This document shows, in pieces, positions 56,400 to 64,000 of a DNA stretch of 64,000 nucleotides (positions are counted from its first letter, which is position 1; the number at the start of each line of letters is the position of its first letter). The notes under the pieces are model-generated. The model was not told the DNA's origin and did no database searches. It worked only from the letters and a program-made list of their open reading frames with translations. A program made the translations under genes and the position numbers. The DNA is taken from NCBI GenBank assembly GCA_036345935.2, contig JADWOT020000001.1, forward strand, positions 35,280,876-35,344,875, written 5' to 3'. Source of the DNA: Taenia hydatigena. Its lineage: Eukaryota > Platyhelminthes > Cestoda > Cyclophyllidea > Taeniidae.

Positions 56400-57235
56400 C
56401 CCCACACAACACCTATTCACCCACCTCATCGCCTTCTCATCCTCACGATGCCCACCGGCTCGGAAAGATTTCACCTGTGCACACTCGTAGATGTTAGCTA
56501 CTCGGAGGAGAGCAAGAGCTGCGTCAACTTCATTCACCATCTCAGTCATCAGCCTTACTTTTCCTTTTTCATGCAGCCTAAGTCAAACCACAATTCGGAA
56601 AAAAAGGCAAATCTTTAACAATTTCTATCGTGTCTATTTATTTTAATTCACCATGCTTCCATCCAGATCGCAGTCAAATAATGGTGCCGAAGATTCCACT
56701 GACAATTCATGGTCATTGTTGGCATGATTGATGCAAATGAGAGGAGGTGGAGACGCAACCCCTACGCTGGCTGAATCGCAGCATGCAATGGAGACGATGG
56801 AGATTGATACCCACCTGCATTCCCGTTACTAGTTCCAAGGAAGTGAGAGTCAAGGAGGAGCTGATAAATGTCAATCTCTCGCACATTTCAAAGTAGGTGG
56901 TGCACTCCTGCCTACTCAAAGCAGGTAGACTGTGCAGACATTGCCTGTTCCGTGACTGAGTCATAATAAGTACAAAACAGAGGCACACCATGGTTGCATA
57001 CCCTGCGGAGGCCACATGCATACAGCACCGATGCGCACCGTCTGAGGCACAGCTGCGCGAAGGTTTGCCAGTAGGCTCGATGTTCATTTTTTTCTATTGG
57101 ATTTTCGATTCCTTGAAGGCAGTGGAATAAATGCAGGTGGGTAACAATCTCCTTCGTGGGTGACAGGATAAATGGGGCAGGGTGATGAGGATTAACCACC
57201 GCCCCATCTACTAATGAGGTCGCATGTTTAGCCAT
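56400..57235. other. Weak D1-like traces only
   Basis: 'gatacccacctgcattcccgttactagttc' near 56800 resembles the D1 sequence near 20480 ('gatacccacctgcatccaatctactcgtt'). Nothing else is supported. Confidence 0.3.
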
Positions 57236-57239
57236 TTCA

Positions 57240-57815
57240 GCACGTCGGCACACTTGCTAAGTAGTCCTCACTGTTAGGCGAGAAGCGTTCGGCGAACACG
57301 CATCCGCCTTAAGTAAATGATTAGTGAACAATCTAGGATATATTGCTGTAAATTGCCTAAAGTTCGAGAGTAAATGGCCACAACCTACTTACTTAAGCAA
57401 GTGCATCTGTCGGATAAGCTGATTTTATAAAATGTAGGCACAGAAAGACGTCTCACTGACGTATTCGTTGTCCGACATTATTGTTGTCTCATTAATGTAG
57501 GAAGTGCCATGTGGCTGGCTCATCTATTGTCGCAGTAATGATGACATGACTTTATTGCAGAGAAATTGCCTATGTGCAAGAAGTCCAGCGAACTTAAGGA
57601 ATAGTGGTTCCCACCTTTGTTTAACATCATGAGCTGCTACGTCCAATTGTGCCCCAAGATTAACTACAAGTCTGAATATTTGCCATTCTCCATCGCCTGC
57701 ATTGAGGGCATGCCTAGCTGCCCATGGAGGAGTGCCAAAGTCTCTTCGACCAAAGTAGGTGCAATCCACTCACTAACCACATCTCGATACGATGATATGA
57801 ATATTCCGCGTTGTC
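57240..57815 (+). repeat. Duplication block D2'' (partial)
   Basis: It matches 23450-24150 and 38245-38970, including the R2 tag at 57255-57305. It is joined directly to D1'. The WSC-like frame is broken here. Confidence 0.75.
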
Positions 57816-58292
57816 TTGATCAAAACCTTGTTAGCCGGCCTCGTCGTGTCTTAATGTCATTGCTTGCATTATTTTGCACTACAATGGGTTTGGTAGGTAA
57901 TCATAAGCCTGTCACTCAGTCACGCAAGTTATTGAATGCCTGTCTGGTCGAACCGGCGAAGCAACTATCATCAACCTGACAAACTGCTAGCAATTGTGTT
58001 ACTTTGCCACTTTTCCATGGAGTGTGTCGACAACACCACTGTTAATTGAGATCTTGAGATGTGGTTAACTTACCGCTCAATAGTGACGAAGTTCCAGATC
58101 ATGAAGTTCCTCATTTCGACTTCTATATCCAACACAACTGTGGCCTATTTTAGGCCATAGAATGCTTGGCAGAGAGGTGAACCTAGTGTGAGGCACCGTC
58201 TCCACTTCTTGTCTCGAGGCATCCGTTTGACTCACTTAATCTCCACTGAGGCAAGTCTTTCTTAGTAAAAGCCAACTGTTTTTGGGGTGGAG

Positions 58293-58535
58293 CTATCGGT
58301 GCTGCATTCTCTGCTCAGCTTTTAGTGATAGATAAATGTCGGTTTCCTTATCAACATCCGATAAGTCTAGAGCTAGAACGAATGTAGGCAGACAGAGTGC
58401 TGAGAGGTCGACTGCTTTAAATAACACGATTGGAGATGTTTTGCGCAGACACGATAAAATCATGCAGAGTTCCATCGAGTGGGTTGAGGGACCGCTGGGA
58501 AATAATTTTTACCTGAAATGATCACCTCTCAGTGC
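58293..58535 (-). pseudogene. Copy of the D1 unidentified exon, with a stop
   Basis: Partner of 18624-18911. Protein-level similarity is high (ALDLSDVDKETD identical), but a TAG replaces the Lys codon after MQHR. In this copy the frame is therefore cut. Confidence 0.4.
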
Positions 58536-59027
58536 CTGTGCTTTTGCCACCTGTGGTCACATGGTCACTTGTCGCGTGTGTCATCCCGACGACTCTATGC
58601 AAGTTCTAAAGTCATCGAATGCGGGAGCATTTAGCCATTTGGAGAGGAAGACGACAGTTTAATGCTGGGAAGTAAAGTGAACTAGAGGAGATAACTGTTG
58701 TGCATATTGGTAATTCCAGTGGATTATGCGCATCAATTACTCTTTCCTTCTATTTATTCTATTAATCTCGACCGCTTCCTATTGGTGACCCTCGCGTCCC
58801 TCACATCTACTCACCTACCCACCCCCGAAGCACCATTGCTTATCCCATCCCCTTTTAGTCGATGCTTTCCTTAAAATAGTTAATGAAGCTAGCACTTGAT
58901 GTGGCTAAAACTTTAGTTGAAACATACCACAATACTAGAGTGAAAGAGGACAGAAAGTAAGGACCACTAGCAATTAGGCAGTGAAAAAGGAAAGAGAAAA
59001 TTTAAATTGATAGGAACACTTCTGCTG

Positions 59028-59213
59028 TCACCATGTCACCAGGTTGACTGCATTGCGACAGCAGTTCACCAGTGCAAAGACTAGGCTCGTGCAGAAGAAG
59101 GTTGCGCAGACTACTTCATCCTCCGACAGCGTCATCATCCAACTACCGAACGATGAAACTTGCGACGAGAAGACGAGGATCTGGAAATGAATTGCGTGCG
59201 TGACAGCATCCAA
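59028..59213 (-). CDS. P-family exon-like frame, D1' copy
   Basis: The frame ends LSEDEVVCATFFCTSLVFALVNCCRNAVNLVTW then stop, like 19447-19638 with a few substitutions. It keeps the terminal LVTW of the family. Confidence 0.35.
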   Translation of the reverse strand: MDAVTHAIHFQILVFSSQVSSFGSWMMTLSEDEVVCATFFCTSLVFALVNCCRNAVNLVTW

Positions 59214-60232
59214 TCACTGGAGCGTGTCGGACGCGAGTAGATGGATTATATGGACGGCCTACAGACAGAGCGAAGCTGTTCCTTTGTGTGCATTTACTGA
59301 ATGCAATGACCGCAGTTTACTAACGTATTCGCAAAAGTGTACAATGGATTAAGCAGTTGCCGCTCCCACCTTGGCATTCGTTTGGATGCAATGAAAAGAT
59401 TAGGCTAAGAAGCCTTATTTACTCATTGTCTGTCCCTCATACCTTCAGTGATTTTAGTCCCTTCGCCTACTCATTACTACACAGGTGCAGAAGAAGCGGT
59501 TGAAGCGCAAGATGTAGCGAAATCACTTTTTTGAATCATGCGATCATACAAAATGGTTGGAAGCTGAAGGTTGGTAAAGGAGGGACAAATAAGGACACTT
59601 GATCCTCGCTCATCATTGTACCAAAGAAGCTTTCGTATTGAGTCTGCAACATAATTTCAATAGATTTGTTGATTTCTGTGATTGCATTCATGCATCCTCT
59701 TGCTCTCATTTTCTGCAGAGGTTTCATTCTTCTAAATAGCCTGAAGTGAGAGCAGACAAAGAATATTCTTCATCGGTGATATGATGCTAGTTCAGTGAGT
59801 ACTTTACTTTCTTAAAGGAAGATGACGACGACTTGGTAGCTCGAGACGCCTTCGTCGAACGCATCTCGTCTAACTTTGTGGACTAATTAGCTAAAGCGTA
59901 TATAATGCAAACGTGTCGACCTGAAGAAGTGGCTACACATCCGTCTCCACTAATGATGCTGTGGTCAGTCTGGGCGTACAATTCAGCAGTGTTGCAACAG
60001 CACCAATCGCATTAACAGTGGCGGTGGAGCAACGGCACCGGTCCTGGATACTGATACCCACCTGCATCCAATCTACTCGTTTTGAGTGAATGAGGACCAT
60101 GTAAAGAAAAACGGACTCCTCACCTTTACACTCCCTTGCGAATGCTGCCTCGATAAGTTTTGAGACTCGATGAGCTTTGTCCTTACAAGCATCCAGTAAA
60201 AATTACCGTCCTACTTCGATGCGTACACTTCA

Positions 60233-60385
60233 CTTTACAAAAATTTAAAGTCCTTTCATCAAATTGGACCTCACTCATCAAAACTCATTCTTACTGAAAT
60301 GACAAACTCCTTGAAAACAGCCAAAGCAATCGTGCTCAATCCAAAGAAGTGTTTTGCAGTAAAAAAAAACACGCGACTGCGATTC
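60233..60385 (+). repeat. Short duplication (pairs with 9680-9835)
   Basis: See 9680-9835. The join with D1' is abrupt. Confidence 0.7.
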
Positions 60386-60389
60386 CTTT

Positions 60390-60720
60390 ACACTCTCCGC
60401 TCTCTCCCTTCTTCTCCCCCTTCACCCACCCAACCTTTTCCTCCCTCAATGCGCCTTTTGCCTTTGCAGTGGAGAGGACGCCTTCGCAACAACATCCGAC
60501 GTGTGCTGCACTCACTTTCTTCTTGTTGTCCTTCTTGTTGTCGCCGTTGATGCTGTTGTTGTTGCTGTTGCTGTTGTCATTGCTGTTTTCGTTTCAGGTT
60601 GAGTGACCTGTAACTGCAATGTATTTGTACATGCTTGATTAAAATAGATGACGCCTTTTTAGCGCCACCAACACATCGGCCAAGCCTTGGGAGAGTGGGA
60701 AGACGGTCACTCCTCATCGC
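60390..60720. other. Low-complexity stretch with (TGT/TGC)n
   Basis: A pyrimidine-rich run (60390-60450) is followed by TGTTGTTGCTGTTGCTGTTG repeats at 60547-60590. No gene is supported. Confidence 0.6.
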
Positions 60721-61460
60721 CAAACGCCAACTTCACGTTTGCTGCCATCTGAAAACGTAGCTTACACTCCACCAACCAACAAGATGTTAGGTGGGATTTT
60801 GTACAAGTGTTCATCTTTTGTGAAGGTGAACGACACCTGCAAGTCAATGTAGGTAAGGTCAGTCCATTGCTCCAATTGAGCAACGCGTCTATTCGTTTTG
60901 AATATGAACTTTGCCACAAAACACATGCTTAAAGTAAATTGAAGTGTACAACTAGTTGACAAAATGACATTGCTCACTGTGAATTAAACAATTTTTAGGA
61001 TTTGCTGATGAACTTTACGATGTCACTATTATGCATTTATGTTACTAATATACAAATATAAACGACTTTTTCATTTTGCCCACCTTGTAAAGTGTCATTG
61101 GTGTGTTTGCTACCAAAATCATACGCAAAAGTCAAAACTGTTAGTATTTGTTCTGATTATGGTCTCACCGAAAATACATAAAATTTAACATTTGTTTGTT
61201 TTACCGGACAAACTTTGAACTGATTAACCGGAGTTGTGCGCGACTTGCGTAAGTGGGGCGCGTTTTTGGGGATAATTTTCCTGGATTAATGCGCCTTTAT
61301 CCGCTGCCAAAAGTTGGGAGCCCGGTAAGCATTGAGCACCTTCCGATTATTTTTAGTTGCTTAGATGTTGTGAGGTGCTTTGACTGTCCGTTTGCTTCCC
61401 TTATACGCATACTTGTTAGAGTAGACGCAAAGGCCACTCAATGTGACTGCTGACGGTTAC
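60720..61460 (-). repeat. Long inverted-repeat arm (pairs with 10140-10870)
   Basis: Reverse complement of 10140-10870. The P-family fragment in it (60840-60925) reads on the minus strand. Confidence 0.75.
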
Positions 61461-62954
61461 TTTTCAGCCGCAAGGCCCCCTCACGTGCATTTTTCGCTTT
61501 GTAGATGTAAGACAGGAGGGCAGGGAAGGGAAGAGGACGGGAGGGGAGGGGAACAAATTCACGTGTTTTCCGCACAGGCAGGAGGGTGCTTTCAACCCCC
61601 TCTTCCATACATCCTATGCCCTCCACGACATCGGGCAGAGCATGGGCTGGCGGGTGGGTGAGTGAGTCGGTAAACAGCGCCTCAGGACTGCTCATTGAAG
61701 CCATAGATAATTGAAGGAGGATCCATCCCCCGCACCACCGCCACCACCAATGACACCGCCGGCTGATGCGGGCCCAACATTGGTCCCAGCATTTTACCTC
61801 AATGCGTCCACAAATCCACTCCGTGACACACTGATGCTGCTTGTCTCGCTACAAGTGCAAAAGACGCCATTTTCATCACTCTACACACATCACTACTTTC
61901 CCATCCTCTTCCACATCTGCCCAACACCCATAAAGCGTGCTCATTCCAACTAAATGTACGTCCCCACCACTACCCTTTGTAAGTCCGCATAAACTAACAC
62001 AAAATATTATCTCATGACTGACATTTCCATCCTACTACCTTTGCACAATTCTAACCGTTTTTTCTACAAGAAATCCAATTTCGAAAATCGAGGCTACAGC
62101 ATTACTTAAGCACTGGCTGTAATCAGAGCTACCCTGATCACACACTCGGGTGGAGCCAAATCAGACACTATTTCACATTTCTGCTAGATAATTTGTTTCC
62201 TTCGCTGCTATAGTCACAACTTTCCCGAAAGCACCAGACCAGTCCCTGAAACTTCCTCCGTCAGCGACCATGAAATATGCACATTTCAAAGCATCGTCCC
62301 TTACTACTGCGAAGGACCTATTCAATCGCTGTGAACAGCACCTAATCGCCACACTTCCTCATCCAACGACTTTTAAAGTGAAGACGACAGTCTCTCAAAA
62401 GTAAGTACCGATTTGCCCTTTCTAGTGCCAAGTTAAGCTTTCGCATTAGTGAGGAACCAGCGTTCTCTCCCTCATTACAGTCGGTAAGATTAACATTTAC
62501 ACCCTTAGATGCGTTTAAGCCTTTCCAACCATTAGTTCAACCGCAAATACTCACTACTGCTAGTACTTTAAGGCTGCAAAATACATTTCCATCTTTTCCT
62601 CCAACACGTTCTACCTTTCAAGACACAAGGAACCTGACGACTTCAAAAAGAACACCTTACCAGCCGTGATTTCTCGCAGAAAAACCCGTATTTTGCATAA
62701 ACATTGATATAACCTGCTACGAGCACATCACCTTTGGTTTGGTTTTGGCTACCTGCATAAGTCGTCACGATAGTGCTTGCATTTTAATGAGCAAGTTAAC
62801 TGCATAGAGACTTTGCATGAATCCAAGAAAGGCACGAAACTTAATATGGATGATTTGACTTTTAAACCTACACAAAACACATTATCCGCAGCGAGTCTGT
62901 AATAACTTGAAGTTCTTGTGTCGCCACGTGTTGCAGAAAGGCGAGACGCCATTA

Positions 62955-63226
62955 TTAACACCTAATGAATGTAAAGGACTTACGAAACTGTTGTTGCGAT
63001 AGGAATCGTTGGATGAAGGAACGAATGTCCTCACTGGTGATGTTCACGCATACGCAACAACAGCAGTGGCACCAGCCGCATTGGCGGAAGCAGGACACAG
63101 TGAGGAGACAAAGCATAGAAAGGCTGAGTCGCCCCTTAAGTCGGTCCAACCGCGTCCACCAACCGTCGATGTGCCGTGGAGTACCCACCATATCCCCATC
63201 CTCCAGGTAGGCCGGGAGAATTGCAC
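62955..63226 (-). CDS. R1 gene copy C, last exon (E3), open frame
   Basis: It follows a good acceptor (TGTTTCAG). The frame reads AILPAYLEDGDMVG, TPRHIDGWW, a hydrophobic/Cys stretch (MLCLLTVSC), a Cys-cluster (CHCCCCVCVNIT) and FRKSFTFIRC-stop. It is open throughout like copy B and keeps copy A's stop position. The first 25 residues are the most conserved. Function unknown. Confidence 0.4.
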
Positions 63227-63613
63227 CTGAAACACTGATATATAGCTCGGAAATAAATCTCCTCCTAAGAGCAAAACGTAGATCGCCAAGGGCACACCCA
63301 ATCCTCATGCCAACACGAGGGACCACCGGGAATCCACCCAAGCGTCATGCCACAGCATACAAGCCACCATCCCACCCCAACCCCAAACCCGATAGTAATT
63401 AGTCCAGGTGAGGTCGAAAACCACCTCAGCTTTCTGCCTTAGATGTTTTCCACGCAGTCTCTCCCACTTTATCCTTTTCAACTCCTTTTCCATCCGTTCT
63501 CACACCTAAGGCTAAGTTGCAATAGCAGTGGGAGTAGCACAACACCCGCCCCCGCCTCCCTCAATAGTTCGTGCCCAACACACCCAACAGTGGAGACCAA
63601 CTCACTTACTTAC

Positions 63614-64000
63614 CTCCTCTGAACTGATGCATCACTACTTATCACCTATGCAGTCAGCAAAAAATCAACCTCCACCCTCCCACAGCAAATACATTTCCGT
63701 GCCTACGGAAACAAAACATGCCGCAGTTGCCACCAGTGGGCTCTAAGCCATTGCGCTTCCATTCGTTGTCGTCGTCGTAAGAGAACGTCTCCTTCACTCT
63801 TTCACACACCCTCGGCAGTGCTGCCCCAGCCTTTCCCCTCCTTCGTCGCCACCCACCCACTTACTCACCCAGCCGCCCATGCCCGCGAAGACAAACATAC
63901 GGAGGCATAATAGCAGTAGTAGACCCTGTCGTCCACGCCAACAGTCGCATCGCACAACCCAGACGGAGACGCCACCACCGCCACCGCTATCGCAAATCAC
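63614..64000 (-). CDS. R1 gene copy C, internal exon (E2), partial
   Basis: It ends at GAG|GTAAGT as in A and B, and keeps the frame VKETFSYDDDNEWKR, TGGNCGMFCFRR and AVGGWRLIFC-stop. The Asp-rich stretch is two codons shorter than in A and B without changing frame. The 5' part lies beyond the window. Confidence 0.35.

Larger units (their letters stand above)
57820..60225 (+). repeat. Duplication block D1'
   Basis: It aligns with 18295-20650 end to end. The match stops at 'cttcgatgcgtacactt', where D7 sequence begins. Confidence 0.9.
61660..64000 (-). repeat. R1 repeat, copy C (cut by window end)
   Basis: It matches 6780-8790 in the same orientation. The frames in it read on the minus strand. 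The segment 62400-62610 is an insertion relative to copy B. Confidence 0.85.

Noticed and set aside
1..64000. CRISPR array, bacterial operon, viral genome or autonomous retrotransposon
   Set aside because: No regular short repeats with spacers, no ribosome-binding-site-led long genes, and no reverse transcriptase, integrase or transposase motifs in any frame.

Overview
This looks like nuclear DNA from a eukaryote, probably an invertebrate animal. No open frame exceeds 183 codons in 64 kb. GT-AG introns as short as 41-51 nt can be recognised by comparing copies. CpG is not visibly depleted, and candidate reading frames come as exon-sized pieces. Very short introns, small secreted or membrane proteins, and a possible FN3 exon beside an exon with a GPI-type tail would suit a parasitic flatworm. 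That is a guess; nothing in the window fixes the species.

The window is a mosaic of diverged duplications. R1 is a gene-bearing repeat present three times (1-2275 with genes on +; 6780-9370 and 61660-64000 with genes on -). A segment of about 730 bp occurs as inverted copies at 10140-10870 and 60720-61460. A longer unit made of blocks D1 (18295-20650), D9 (20600-22700) and D2 (23270-25330) recurs as D9'+D2' (34805-35815, 38070-39880) and, in permuted order, as D2''+D1' (57240-60225). This order suggests remnants of a tandem array. A dispersed sequence, R2, carries a short hairpin-forming tag and appears at least eight times on both strands. Smaller duplications lie at 49720/51740, 16430/54930, 33790/37850/40140 and 3905/53755.

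The clearest genes are few. (1) 28135-28506 (-) is an intact single-exon gene for a 123-residue secreted precursor. It has a signal peptide, an acidic pro-region and an arginine-rich, cysteine-free 47-residue C-terminus, the layout of an antimicrobial or host-defence peptide. A TATA box lies 64 nt upstream. Two broken paralogues (30162-30520 and 31587-31690, +) and a promoter-only relic (27470-27620, +) surround it. (2) 11763-12194 (+) is a two-exon gene for a small two-helix membrane protein with a 41-nt intron. At 14190-14550 (-) is a decayed copy that lacks this intron exactly. (3) R1 holds exons whose frames are kept between copies. (4) Probable domain-bearing exons are an FN3-like exon with a Thr/Ser-rich, GPI-type C-terminal exon at 6052-6768 (-), a WSC-like Cys-rich exon at 38801-39130 (-), and a Cys-rich exon with a good donor at 56045-56294 (+).

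The remaining sequence appears to be repeat-derived or featureless. No rRNA, convincing tRNA, CRISPR array, bacterial operon or autonomous transposase/reverse transcriptase was seen.
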